The notes beneath the pieces are model-generated. The model searched no databases and was not told the origin of the DNA. It saw only the letters and a program-made list of their open reading frames with translations. A stretch of 64,000 bases of DNA from Nyssa sinensis (taxonomy: Eukaryota > Streptophyta > Magnoliopsida > Cornales > Nyssaceae): assembly GCA_008638375.1 (NCBI GenBank), contig CM018032.1, forward strand, positions 59,091,382-59,155,381, in the 5' to 3' direction. The position numbers were made by a program, and so were the translations under genes. Each line of letters starts with the position of its first letter. Within the stretch, counting starts at the first letter, position 1. Positions 1 through 12,900 of this stretch are shown piece by piece.

Positions 1-130
1 GGGAACGAGAATTAAGTAATTTATAAGCCGCTGTACCATGCATATTATATAGTTTGCAGGGTTTTTTTTCTGTGGGGTGGAGGGAATTCATGAAAAATGA
101 CAAAGCTCGAATGCTAGGGAGTGACCTCAC

Positions 131-2404
131 CTTAGCAACAGCATAAACACCAAATAGACCAGTGTCTTTATAGTTGGTGTTAAAAGCCATCATGCTTTCA
201 GCTATTTCATTAATGCCAACCCTCTGTGCAAGCTCAGAACTGTTTACAGATTGTCAAAATTAGTCACTGCATGTGATCAAAAGACTAAATTTCATGTGCA
301 ATGTGTCAAATTAGGAATATAAACCGCCGTAATGATGTGACAAAGACTCACCCCACGTGCTTTCCTCCACCTGCATTCTTATTCCAAGAACCCAATAAAG
401 TCTGCATGACCATCAAGGCAATGGAATCTGGATCCGTCCAAGATGCTCCATTGAAAGCAACCGCGAATTGTGCCAGAGGGATATCATCATCAATTATCCT
501 AACCTGACTTTCACACCCAGTTATTAACAATAAAGAAACTTGTAAAAAAATGCACTTTATTGCCCAGGAAAGAGGTCATGAAATACTTATATGATAAAGC
601 ACACCTCGGAACCTGTAAAGATAGCTGGCTCTTTAGCAACTAACTGAGAAGTTGTGGTTGGATCTGTGGATAATTTGGAAAATAGTTTCTTTACTTGCTC
701 AACGATGTCCTCGTGCTTAACAGCTCCGGAAGCAGCAATTACCTAAAGTGAAGGGCCCAAATATAATACCTAAATTGAATAATTCCAAAAGCACGACTCA
801 AGAGCAATGATGAGTAATGATAGAATGGAAGGGAACCACGTATGTTAACCATCCAGACTCAACAACAAATGAAGAATAGATAGAAGCCCCTATAGTTCAT
901 GTGTACCATCCTGGGAGCAGTGTAGTGCTTTGAGATGTAGTCCCGAAGATGATTTTTGGTGATTGTCTTGATATTCTGAGCAGGTCCAAGAATGGTTCTA
1001 CCCAGAGGAGTGTATTGAAATGCAGTTGCATGCAAATGGTCAAAAATAACTTCCTCAGTTTGCCCTTCCACCTACAATAAAGAATATACAGGGTGAAACA
1101 CCTTTAATCATAAGAAACTCAAAATAAATAAAATAGACAAATATCACTTTTTGCAATCAAAACCTGACAAAACAAAATGCATAACTAATATAGATAATTA
1201 CACCACCAAACAGTGTACGAAAGCTCATTGTTCAGTAGTAATTTTCACCAAACCGTCTGGTCTTATTGCCCTGAACAATATACTTCAGTACTATTATTTA
1301 TCCCCCCCAAAAAAAGTTTATAGTAAAGAAAACCAACATTTTCGACACCAGCAAAAACAAATAGAAACAGAATAATTCTGAAAGAGTAAACTGTCTATTT
1401 CGGTTGCACAAAATACTCCCATTTGATAGGCTTAAGAACTACTATTAATATATTAAAAAATTTGATTAAAAAGAATAAAAACTCATTTATTTTTTCTTAA
1501 GAAATCGCCAAAGCATCAATGCCACGAGATCTAAAAGTGACACTGATATATAAATTATAGATGAAAAAAAAAAAACTAAGATTGGTTTCATACAAACAAC
1601 ACAAAAGTTAATTGACGTATAATTAAACAAAGAAACTTACAGAAAAACACATAGTACACGGTCATTCAGTGACTAACCATTCCAGAATATAAAAAAATAA
1701 AATAAAGAAAAAAAAACACATCAAGACATGAACTTTATCATTACCTCTTCCATCTCCCTCAAGATCACATCGCGCTCCCGGGTAATCCGATTCTCATCGA
1801 ACTTTGAGTTCTGCAGTATATCCGCCAATATGTCCAGCGCCCTCGTTACGTCCTTGTCCATAACCTTGGCGTAATACGTTGTCTGCTCTCTCGACGTGTA
1901 CGCATTTAAATGTCCACCCATATTCTCAATCTCCTCCTCCAATTCCCTCGCCGTTCTCCTCTCGGTACCTTTGAATATCATATGTTCGAGAAAATGAGCG
2001 GTGCCGTTGGTCTCGTCGGTCTCGAAACGACTACCGGCGTCGATCCACACGCCAACGGTAGCGGTCTTAGCAGCAAGGTCAGACTCGGTGGCAACGCGGA
2101 GGCCAGAGGGGAGGGTTGTGACTCGGGTGAGTGGGGAGGTGAGGATTGAGGTGTGGTCCGTTAGAGTTGGATGAGGCGAGTTGTATTTAAGGAATCGTGG
2201 GTCGGGATTTTCGAGTTGCTTGAGTTTGTTTTTTACGGCCTCGGCGAAACGGTCGTAGACCATGGCGTTCGGAGGCGGAGGGGAGGGAGGTGATGAGGAG
2301 GTGGCAACGGCGGGGGCGGTTGATAGCGATCGGATTGCTTGGGTGAGAGCCGGTGAGGGTTTCTGGGACCGGCGAGCTAGGGTTAGAAGATGCCTGATCG
2401 CCAT
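131..2404 (-). CDS. MPPB: Mitochondrial processing peptidase beta subunit, partial (first five exons)
   Basis: Catalytic beta subunit of the peptidase that removes presequences from imported mitochondrial proteins; in plants it is also the core 1 subunit of the cytochrome bc1 complex. Exons read on the minus strand: 2404-1745, 1071-907, 742-605, 503-352, 239-131, all with GT/AG borders and compatible phases; further exons lie beyond the left edge. The N-terminus (residues about 1-32, rich in R, S, A, ending RSLSTAPA) looks like a mitochondrial presequence. Exon 1 holds the M16 zinc motif HxxEH ([14 protein letters not shown]), followed by the conserved [15 protein letters not shown] stretch. 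Exon 4 contains a GGGKHVG-like segment leading to the glycine-rich loop region. No frame break is seen. Start chosen as the only ATG that includes a presequence. An alpha subunit would lack the intact HxxEH, so beta is favoured. Confidence 0.95.
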
Positions 2405-3453
2405 GGCCGGTTAGGGTTTGCAGAGAACTGAAGACAGATAGATGGGAGCGTGAGAAATCTCAGGCGGCGGCTTTCATTCTGTTTTACGGGAAAGTTGGGA
2501 AATGCAAATCCGACGTCGTTGTGAGAATTATATCAATAAATAATTAACAAATAAAATCCTAATGTATGACAGATTAAAAAATTATAAAAATTAAAATTAA
2601 TAAATTTTTTTTGGCACAATTCACAAAGAATTTAATAGTTTGAATAGAAAATAAGAAGAAGTGTATTTAACGTATAGAGGAAGAATTACTATTATTTAAT
2701 ATTTATATGTATGATAATAGTATGAAAGTTGAATTGAAATATAAATAATAAAAATGTGAAGTGAAAGATAAGAAAATTAATTAGATATTAATTTATTAAA
2801 TTGAAAGTAATCAAATAATAATAAATAACTGAGAATTCATTTGAATTGGAAACTACTAAATAATTATTTTATTTTTTGAAAAATTAGATTTAAATTTTTT
2901 AAGTGTTTAAACTTATGCACGTTGAGCCTCAACTCAAAAAATCAAACCCAGACCAACTAGGCCTGCAAAAAAATCGAATTAGACAAGTTACATTACGATC
3001 ATTTTTGAACCTTTAACACCGACAATTAAATTATTAGAATTGTAAATTTATATTTTAATAGCTCAACTTTTAAAAATAAACATTTAATATTTCGTACTTT
3101 CAAAATTTCATCAAATGTTTATTTCAAATATGATCTCAACGGTTTATATTATTTGAAATGGACAGTCCACATTGAACGAATTTCTTTAAAAAAAAAAAAA
3201 GGGAGAATAGAGTAGACTGTCACTGTGGGTTTAGAAGTTAGAACCCATCATTTCACGGGTTCGGGTAAAAGGGTGGTATTATAATTCTTAACCCGGACGG
3301 GTGGCATAGAATCCTTAACCGGCCGCTGTCCGGGTGATCCGAACACCCGCTATATATTGCTATTGTCGAAGACGAAACCCTAGCAAGTCATCTCTGTATC
3401 CTACGACACTAGTCTCTTCTCTCCGCCCTAAAAGTGGTATTGTTCTCCTGACT
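2405..3453. promoter_or_regulatory. Divergent promoter between MPPB and RPS19
   Basis: About 1.05 kb separates two head-to-head start codons. The middle (2520-3200) is AT-rich with no recognisable gene. On the RPS19 side there is a TATA-like TATATATT at about 3350-3357 and a telo-box AAACCCTAG at 3375-3383, an element common just downstream of transcription starts in plant ribosomal-protein genes. Two short GC-rich direct motifs (CGGGT/ACCCG) occur at 3255-3350. Transcription start is inferred near 3365-3380. Confidence 0.55.
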
Positions 3454-6400
3454 ATGGCGACCGCCAGAAGTGTAAAGGATGTATCTCCCCACGAGTTCGT
3501 GAAAGGCCTATTCTGCTCACCTCAAGCGTTCCGGCAAGGTATTCATTACCATTCACTACTCTCAATTCTCTACCATTGAATTTCTCTTTAATTGCCGTGA
3601 AAGTAGAAAGAAAATAATTTTTTGGGTTCTGTGTTTCTTGTCTTTGAATATATATACACACAAACGCATATACGAGCCAAATAATTATGTGAGGTTTAGT
3701 TGAGTGTTAGTCTTAATTTCTTCGGATCCTAATTAAGAAAAGCATAATATCCAAAATATTGCATTCTTCCCATCTCCAGTTGTGACTCAAACTCAAACCC
3801 AAATTTTAGTAAAAGTTGAATTTGAGCGTCATGCTCTCCAATGGTCTAACTCAAATTAAGTTAAGAGTTATTTGAGTTTAAAATAAGTTTGGGTTTTAGT
3901 TTGAGTAAAAACAGATTTGGTATGAGTCTAGGGTTGGAGAAGTTTTTACTCAAACCCAAACTCAAATTTAAATTTGAGTTTGGGTATGAGTAACCGCTGG
4001 AGATGCCCTCTGGACATGTCCTCATTCACAAAACAGTGCAATAGAGGAATTTTACCAGTGCTGTGTGTATTTGAGGTTGTATTTATATGGGATCTACCAT
4101 CTGTCAATATCTTTCTTATTTTTCTATTATTTATATATTAGTTTGATATTACATATGAATCATAGATGGTATCTAACTCCTATTTCTTTTTATATCATTA
4201 TATGCACAATCGCTACCATGGCTCCATCGTTTAATATGGATATGGTGTGTTGGTCATCTCTAGCAGTGACTCAAACTTAAATTTGGGTTCAAAATCCTAA
4301 AAACTCCTCCCGGACTCTAAACTCAAACCCATATCGATTTTTACTCAAACTCGAAAATTGATAATACTATTCATGGACTTAAATAACTATCCAAAGCTAA
4401 ATTTAAAACTTCTGAGACAAGATGGGATTTTTTTTATTAAAAAAATTGAGTAAAATTTCTATTGATTATTGAAAAACATCAAACTCAAATGAAGATTTTA
4501 GTAAAAATTTGAGTCATGGCTGGAGATGGCCTTGTATATATTAGATTCAATGTTGTTTGCCATGAGTTTTAGGGTTTTTTGTCATTAGATTCTAGTAGCT
4601 GAATGAATCGGTCATTGTATAATCTGATTGCAGTGGCATGCATGTGAATTAGTTAAATGTGAGTTATCAAAGTCAATTCCTATATCTTATCTTTTATAAT
4701 TTTTTTACAATGGGTTGTTTAATATATCAAGGCCTATTCCTTGCTTTTGCCTTGCAGTTACTTGGGGAAATGGGTAGGGAGGAAAAATGCCCCGCTCTGG
4801 TGGATGCCGGCCCTTAATGGGATGGGCAAGAGGAGATTCCAAACGGGGTTGGGGGGAGAGGATTAAAACCCCAACCAGGTTGGGGTCGAGGGAAGGTCCC
4901 CCTACCCCAATCAGTTTAATTTTTTTTAACCTTTTTTAATGCATTGAACATATTTTTGAAACTTGGATATTATAAAAGAGTTTTTTTTCCTTCCTAGTTT
5001 TCGTCCTTTTTTTACTAGTTAATTTTTTTAGATCAAATAATATTAATACATTTAAATTTAATATGTATATAAACTTCGCTCGTCAAGGTGGTGGCGGAGT
5101 GAGGTACTAGAAATGAGGTTGGTGTTGGATGTGCCACTAAAAGAGATGGGCCACAGTCTTGGTCGGATGCAATTTTCTTTAAGTAAGGCGGGGGTGGAGA
5201 GGGGACCCCAACCCATTGCCCTCCCTAGGTATTGGTGATGCATTCTAGTTAGGGGAACATTGTGCAAATGGTTTGGTCAATATGTAGAGTATGACTTTGC
5301 AAAGATATAGTTCATCTTAATTCTATGAGAACATGAAAGTTATGTTGTTCTGGAAGCTGTGTGTTTGAATGTATGTGTGTGTGAGAGAGAGAGAGTACGG
5401 TGAGATAGCACAGAGCATCTTATTTCTATGAAAACTTGAAAGTTATGCTGTTCTGGCAGCTGTGTTGTCATGTCTTTGCAAGAAGAGGTATTGTGCAACC
5501 TGAAGTAGAGGGGAATTAGGTTGTTGACAAGCCTAGTTAGGGCTCCCGCCCACTAGGAATGGGTTGTATTCTCTTGAGCTTTTGATCTATATTGATTTTT
5601 GTTGTCTTGTGATTGCTAGATTCCAACCCCTCTCGGATGTGGACCTTTATGCCTACTTATAAGGACCTTGGGCCCGTGGAGATTTAGACACGTATCCTTA
5701 GGCACTTGAGATCAGCATGTGATTCCATGTGCCTAGTGAAACGACTGACCCCCCTTACCTCCGGTCAACCTAGGATATGTCCCTGAACTTCTAGTCACAC
5801 TGAAAGAGGGTCATGCAGGCTTGCCCCAGCTCTAGCCTCCAAACCAAAATCCTCTAGAATCTCGTATCCCTGACCAGTCTTCTGGCACCAAACCAAACAA
5901 TGGTCCTCCGACTCTCGCCTTTTTGTCTCGAGCAAGGTATTGCATCAGGGTGCCTTTTGTGGATTACCTTCCGGGATAACATCCCATCTCCAAACATGTA
6001 TGTTCAACCATCCAGAGTCGTGGTTCGGTGTTTTCATCATTATAGCCTGGAGCCTTTCAATCCAGATTAATTCACACATATTAACAAGTTGCGTGGGCCA
6101 CTCTGCATTCCCCATGCCACATGATGGAATGACATTTGACCATTATAGATAGTTATTTTTACCTTGTGTTATGATTGAATTTTTTACTCTGTGATGCTGT
6201 TGCCTCTTGTGAAGTGACCTTAGTTTACTTTATGGTGAGATGGTTCAGAGTTTTAGTTCATCTTAATTCTAGGAGAACATGAAAGCCATGCTGTTCTGGC
6301 AGCTGTGTGCACTCATGCACTCGTGTTCGTGTTGTTTGGGTCCTTAAAATAGGTGGATATTATTTGAGCGGAACACCATCTCACGGCTCAAATAGGATAA

Positions 6401-7758
6401 ATTTGGAAAAATATGATAGTTATTTTACCTTCTATTATAACTGAATTGAGGATTTTGTGACGTTGCTTCCTCTTTTGAAGTGACCTCAGTTTACTTTATG
6501 GTGAGATAATTGTGAGCTGTGGGCAATGCTTCTAGAAACTTTAATTGAATTGGGGACTTTGTGATGCTGTTGCCTCTTCTGAAATGACACCAGTTTAACT
6601 TTATGGTGAGTGTGTCCTGTCTCTGTTTATGCTACATAGAATTCACCAATACACTCTGGGCAATTTCTGTAGAAGACTGTTAAAATCAGTAATGATATTT
6701 GGATGTTACTACTTGAAGCAGAATATTCTTTTGGGTCTCATATTTTATGTAGTGATCTGATGATCATTATTTTTCTTTATACTACTTGCATGCCGGTTTC
6801 ATTTAAGTTGTGATCTGATGATCATAATTTGTTTTTTGGGTAAATCTGTAGATCATAATTTTGATCTTCTTTTCTTCCATTGTGTCTGGATAGATGGAGC
6901 TACCTCACTGGACTGATATCGTGAAGACTGGAACATTCAAGGAGCTTGCTCCTTATGATCCAGATTGGTACTATATCAGAGCTGGTAATCTCTCTCTCTC
7001 TCTCTCTGTGTCCTGTGTGTCTGCACAAATATGTGTGTGCTTGTATGATAGGAAATGTGTTGGTTAAACTTCCATGCTTAGTTGATTTATCATATATCCA
7101 AAATCTGGTTGCAGCTTCCATGGCAAGGAAAATATACTTGAGGCAGGGTCTTGGTGTTGGTGCCTTCCAGAGGATTTATGGTGGGCGTAAGAGGAATGGA
7201 AGTCGTCCCCCTCATTTCTGCAAAAGCAGTGGGGCCATTGCTCGTCACATCCTTCAACAGTTGCAGAAAGTGAACATTATTGATATTGATGCAAAGGGGT
7301 GAGCTAGTGACTCCTTTGTGCCTTTATGCCATGATTGTTTGAAAAAAGTCTGTTTTGTGTTACTTAAGATCCAGTCTTGGAGATCATGGTAGTGCACTAC
7401 CTTATCTTTAGTGACCACAGATGAGAATCAGCCATATTGGATGCCTCAATTGATCCTTGTCCATCTTGTAATTTTTTGCCAACACCCTCACTCACCTTTC
7501 AATTTCTCTCTCAACATCATCGACCGATGGGATGTCTCTGAAACCTATTGGTCTGCATTGTGAACCATTTGGGCAATGTGTTGAAATTTATTGATCTCTA
7601 ATTTGGTTTGGCTTCATTTGTATGACAAATTGAGAGTTTTTTATTACTTCACTGAAACCTTTTTTTGGTTGTGTTTCAGCGGGAGAAAAATCACATCCAG
7701 TGGCCAACGGGATCTTGACCAAGTTGCTGGGCGGATTGTGGTTGCCCCTGATCAATGA
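3454..7758 (+). CDS. RPS19: 40S ribosomal protein S19 (frame broken by one extra base in exon 1)
   Basis: Small-subunit ribosomal protein eS19, needed for 40S maturation. Exons 3454-3538, 6894-6984, 7115-7298, 7680-7758. Conserved blocks are seen in order: [87 protein letters not shown]. In exon 1 the codons after FVK read GLFCSPQ in frame, but skipping the G at about 3505 gives [11 protein letters not shown], the family sequence, and runs straight into the GT donor at 3539. Removing one base makes the CDS 438 nt (145 aa), close to the usual 143 aa, with all phases correct. In the shifted frame a TGA lies just upstream, so no other start rescues it. Probably a sequencing insertion; a recent null allele or pseudogene is possible. 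Confidence 0.93.
3771..4005 (+). mobile_element. MITE copy A, CATCTCCAG-ended family
   Basis: A 235-bp element with imperfect terminal inverted repeats: left CATCTCCAGTTGTGACTCAA, right end the complement (TGAGTAACCGCTGGAGATG). The interior is built from complementary runs of CTCAAACCCAAA / TTTGGGTTTGAG and can fold back on itself. It shares a long alignable interior with the copy at 25165-25431 in the same orientation. No transposase. Superfamily not determined; no clear target-site duplication. Confidence 0.75.
4255..4528 (-). mobile_element. MITE copy B, CATCTCCAG-ended family
   Basis: A diverged copy about 250 bp downstream of copy A. The left end CATCTCTAGCAGTGACTCAAAC and right end GAGTCATGGCTGGAGATG match the terminal repeats of copies A and C. 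The interior has the same CTCAAA / TTTGAG composition but aligns better in the opposite orientation, hence the minus call. Non-autonomous. Confidence 0.6.
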
Positions 7759-9323
7759 GTCAATGATCTCTTCTATAGCATTCAATCATATCTGATAATC
7801 TGCAGGCTTTTAGATGATTGGGTAGACATTTGCTGCAGATTTTTTGTTAGACAAATTTTGCTCTCAACTGCTGAGTGTTTCAATGAACTTGCATCTGTTT
7901 TGTTTCTTCTTGGCCATTGAAATTTGACTTTCAATCCATTTGCTATACTGTATCTTGTCATTCATCATCTCTTGCTTAAGAAGTAAAACCCTTGCATGAA
8001 TGAGATCTGTTGGAGTTTTTGGATATATGGCAACTTTTAAATTTAAGACTCGTGGTTTGTTCATTCATGCTTAATATAAATGTAAGATTCACAATTCTAG
8101 ATCTCAAATTAAATGCCACCAGCCAATTCTTTTTCTCAGTATGGTTGGGAATTTTTTTGAGATGGATAGTTGGGATTAAAGGGCATGCTTTCTTTTGTGC
8201 CCTTTTTGGATACAAAGCAGACCTTTTTTATTCTTTTTTTTAATGTTACCTTGATATAAATTTGTTAGTCTTTATGATAAAGAAATAAAACTTGTTAGTT
8301 GTTATAGTAAGAGCCATTTCACATGGCTTATAGAATTGGGTTCTCTTTGGACCAGTGGAAAATTTTCACGTAATAATGTGTCGTGCAGTTCTTATATATT
8401 GAGGTTTGGTAGTGTTTTTGGCTACACAATCCAATTGAAAGAAGAAACTGGTGGCTTCTGTGGGAGATTTTTTTGGGTGTCCTAAGGCACCATGCTCGCA
8501 ATGCCCCCCCTCTACAGGTGGGCTTTGTCCCATTCTATTGGAGGGTGGTATGGTCACATGTTGTTTCCGGGATACTGAATGCATAAGGTGGCAATGCCAA
8601 GTGGTGTTTTTGGGACACTGAATGCATCCTCTCTGTGTTACACTTGTGTTCCCGGGGCATTGAATTCAATAATTTTTCTCCTTCGCATGGGTGCTGCAAT
8701 AATGTATTTCACTTTCCCATGTTCGTTGAGAAAATATTCAATAGTCTTTAGACCACGGATCCCAATGGTAACATGTGTATATATCAGTGTATTTTTTGTT
8801 CATGTCATTATCATCTATACCACCGGAACTAATGGTCCAAGATCAACTAAGGGGCCAAATGATAACAAACCTTATGACTAAGCAACATTACAATTTACAA
8901 CCAGGCAATGTATAGTTAATATCGTAGTGGCGATGCAGAGTCATTTGGTACCAGTGGTGTTACATTTTGGTCTAGTTTGGTAATGGCGATGCACAGTTAA
9001 TATCGAACCTCCTTTTTACCTGGACTAAAATTGAAAGTAGGTTCGCGCTACTTAATTCAATTGATTAAATTGAGGAATTAAATATTTTTTCACATTCTGA
9101 AAATTAGTGGAAATGTAAGCAGTGGGGGCATTCTTTAATATTGCACTACTGTAACTGAACACTATTTATTGCGTGCCTGCAACAATATATCATCACTTAT
9201 TCCACCAAAATTGCAACTAAATTGATTGATTCATGTACAAATTAGAAAGGGATATATTGGAGAAACTAAACTGAAAAGAAGCTTTATCGTTGTTAGGCAA
9301 CTGACTTTTCCCTTCATGTCTTT
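7759..9323. other. Convergent intergenic region, RPS19 to TPX2-like gene
   Basis: Holds the 3' ends of two convergent genes. RPS19 3'UTR probably covers the first few hundred bases. At 8565-8630 there is a short internal duplication around GGGA(T/C)ACTGAATGCAT. At 8857-8877 lies a 21-bp sequence repeated inverted in TPX2-like intron 6. No ORF with recognisable protein features and no RNA gene seen. Confidence 0.5.
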
Positions 9324-9929
9324 TCACTCATGGTGTGCATACATGTCATTCCAAGACATGCAACACTTGATCTTCTTATGTTGAGGATTATGGAAATTTG
9401 GCTCTCTGGGTATGGTGGGATGCTTCATCGACCTAAAAACAAACAATTAGATACCTCATCACTCATTCAAAGAATATGTTTTGGTTGAATCTTTTAGAGT
9501 TTGGTGATCGTTACCTTCTAGGGATGAAGGGCCTGTCAAAATAAGGCATGGGTTGAGCTCTTGGAACAAGCTCCTTTCTCAGCCTCCTTATTTGTTCCTC
9601 TTCTTCCAACTATAGGAGGGGGAAAAAAAGGATCAATGAAAATGCCAAATATCACCTTAACAACACGACAATCATAATCATAAGGTTTGTTATCATTTAC
9701 CTTCCGCTGTCTTTCCCTTTCCATTCTGTATTGTTCTATGAGACTCATTTTGTCAGCTACCTATATGGGCACACACAAACACAAGTAGGAAGGTTTATCA
9801 GAGCCAGTTTCTATGATGGTTCCTAATCAAGTTAGGACCAAGAATTAGAGGTCTGTATGCAAAAAAAAAAATAGAGTGAGAAATTTAATTAATAGCCATA
9901 AAAGAACCATCTACCATGCTCCACATATT

Positions 9930-9977
<48 letters not shown>

Positions 9978-12900
9978 TGTATGTATACAGATCTAATGAG
10001 TGAGAAGCAAGGGATGAATAAGAAAGGTTGTTAATCTAATTTGGTCCAAACTGATTGAACATGCTGATGAAGTAACAAATTCATCTGCCAAATTGGAAAG
10101 CTCAACTGCAACAGTGAGAAATTTGATATGGAATTCTTGTGACTGGCCATGAGAGTGGGCAGAGCATGTTGTAAGAATTGATGTGAAAATTCTCTATGCA
10201 ATTTTTTTTTTAAAAAAAGGAGTTTGGGATATACCTGGTGATCAAACTCAGCACGCTCCACAGCCCTCAGATCACTATGCAGCTTAAAATCAAGTGGCCT
10301 TGTGATTTCCTTGACGGGAGGTTTTGCCAAGCACTGAGGTACCATGCACCAAACCAATTCAATTGAAGTTGTGAGTCCAATCATACATCTAAGGTTTATT
10401 AATAAAAGCTCCTTCAAGTGAAGCATTCAAATGAGTTCATATGTTAATACTAGTCCAATCATACATCTAAGGTTTATTAATAAAAGCTCCTTCAAGTGAA
10501 GCATTCAAATGAGTTCATATGTTAATACTAGTTCAGATAAGGTAGCTTCAGTTTCCAATAAATTACTTTTTCTTTCAGCCCCAACGGATACATTGTGATG
10601 GCTTTTATTTTGAAAGATGATAAAAAAAAATAATAAAAATTCATTCATCTTTTATCCAACATGGCACACCAACAAAATAGTAAATATAAAAAATTCAAGA
10701 TAGAACAATAACTATTAAACTGAGACTTTTTTCTTGGATAATGGGATCACCTCAGGCTCATCTGTTGTCCATGGGAGACCTTGTGCGATTGGTATCCGTT
10801 GTTTCTCCTCCTCCATCATCATTTGCTGTACTTTCTTAATGAATTCTTCTTCCTTGTATCTTCCCCTTTGCTAGAATTAGAGTCAATTACCGGGAGTAGT
10901 GGTTTCAAGTTAGATGGGACAAAGGAAGAAGCAAATGAAAACAAACTAATTTCATGCATGGTTGGAATATATTATAATTCCACTGTATTTAATTTCTTGA
11001 ATATAGTTAGAGAAACAAAGTATCAGCAAAATAATGCAGTTTTTTTCCTTTTCCATGTTATATGGTCTGATTTAGATGGCATTGGAGACAACTACTAGAC
11101 CATTTTTTTGTTGCCCCATTCTTGCCTTTGTTAAATACCACTAGTTAGAATATATTCAGTTCCCATGAATTTAATTTCTTCAATATAATTAGAGAAACAA
11201 AGAGTATGAGCAAAAGAATGCTGGTTTTTTCCCCATGTTTCTTCACTATGATATTTTTTGTTGCCCCATTATGTCTTTTGTTAAATATCACTCTACTTTA
11301 AAGGCTTACTGCTTATCTCTATGTGGTAAAGGCAATTGCAGGCTCAAGTTTTTAACCATTTGATGGCTTAAGAATTAACTTTCTATTCATTCCAATCACT
11401 TTTTCTCTAATTCCTAGACCGAGCATTTAATGATATTTTTTGTTGCCCCATTCTTTCTTTTGTTAAATATCACTCTACTTTAAAGGCTTACTGCTTATTT
11501 CTATGTGGTAAATGCAATTGCAGGCTCTAGTTTTTAACCAGTTGATGGTTTAAGAATTAACTTTCCATTCATTCCAATCACTTTTTCTCTAATTCCTAGA
11601 CCGAGCATTTAATGGTTAAAAGAGCCGATCTCATATAAGCTCGAGCTTACACTAGCATTTCCCCTTTCAATATATCCAAATAAATAAGATTTCTTGTATG
11701 GTTCGCAATACTTGTGCACCAAGAACTCCCAATTTCTTCTAATAAGAGCACATACCTCAATGTCAACCAAGCAGCAAAAGCTCATTTGTAATATGTAAAA
11801 CTTCAGTTGTGATGTGGTATTATGCACCCGGTTACTGAGCAATTTGGTGCATCCGGGGTTTTACCCCTAGGGGTCGCGTACAGAGCCGAGAGCCCTGGCT
11901 GCTAATAGGCGTGCGTCCTTAGGGTTCCCCCGTTATCAAAAAAAAAGACATGGTATTTTTGCGTGTTTGGGGTGGGGGTGGGGACGGGGGATTTTTTCCA
12001 ATTCATTTTCAAGCACAGTTTGGTATTCCCTACCATTTCACAATTTTTGAAACAGGGTTGATACACACAATTTGTGAAATGTCAATTTATATATTACCAA
12101 ACATGATCCGATATTCATAATTGTACTACAAACAGTCACACACACGGAGTAAGACCACAGTAGGCAGGAATATAATCTCACAGGTATGTGTGTATAATAA
12201 TGGGATATAACACAATAGTCACAAACCTCGGTTCTAAGTTTAAAGGGTTTTTGGTTGGTCGCTTTGTGCTGCCTCCTTTTCCAATGCCTTCCACGATAAG
12301 TCCCAAATGATTCAGAGCTCTGCGTTTGAGGGGAAAAAAGTGAATATAAAATCATCATTTTGAAAGAATAATAACCCATCCCCAATTCGAAAGACACAAC
12401 AATAGCAAAGTACTGACATTTCTTCTGCTCCTCCGACCACCACCAGACGTCCTGCTTGATATACTGAAACTTGAAAAGAGTCAAAAAAAAAAAAAAATTC
12501 AGAATCCTAATTAAGGGATTTAAAGAAAATAAAATGTATGAATTTAGTAAATCAATCAAAGCAATGTCACTAACCTTCCTCGACTGCTGTCTAATGAAGA
12601 TGACAAACCTAAACTCTCCGATGTGAGGAAAAAATCCGATGGACAGAATGAAGATGAAGAGATCTGTGTTTCAGGAACCTTCGGCTGTAATCCTGGCAAT
12701 GCCCATTTCATTGCCTTCTTATTATCTTCTGATTCCTTCTCGTCCTTTTGATCCGAGTCCTTCGAGTTCGGTATTGAAAGAATCCTCTCGAAGGCCTTAA
12801 CCAAATGCATCACTCTTCCAGACCTAGGTTCAGGCACACTTTCCCTTTCTTCTTCCAACAACTTGTCTCTGCTTCTCTTGATAGTTGTACTACCCACATC

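Larger units (their letters stand above)
3539..6893 (+). other. RPS19 intron 1 (3.36 kb)
   Basis: Long first intron of the ribosomal-protein gene. It contains two MITE copies (listed separately) and a field of degenerate local duplications at 5300-6620: a block around AAGTTATG..GTTCTGG.AGCTGTG occurs near 5325, 5435 and 6275, and a block around TTGCCTCTT.TGAA.TGAC occurs near 6195, 6465 and 6565. A 16-bp repeat, GTGATCTGATGATCAT, lies at 6752 and 6810. A (GA)n run is near 5383. No coding sequence was recognised. Confidence 0.8.

Noticed and set aside
6752..6825. C/D-box snoRNA-like arrangement (TGATGA then CTGA about 60 nt later) in RPS19 intron 1
   Set aside because: Both boxes fall inside the same repeated 16-bp word GTGATCTGATGATCAT, there is no terminal stem, and no convincing guide sequence was seen.
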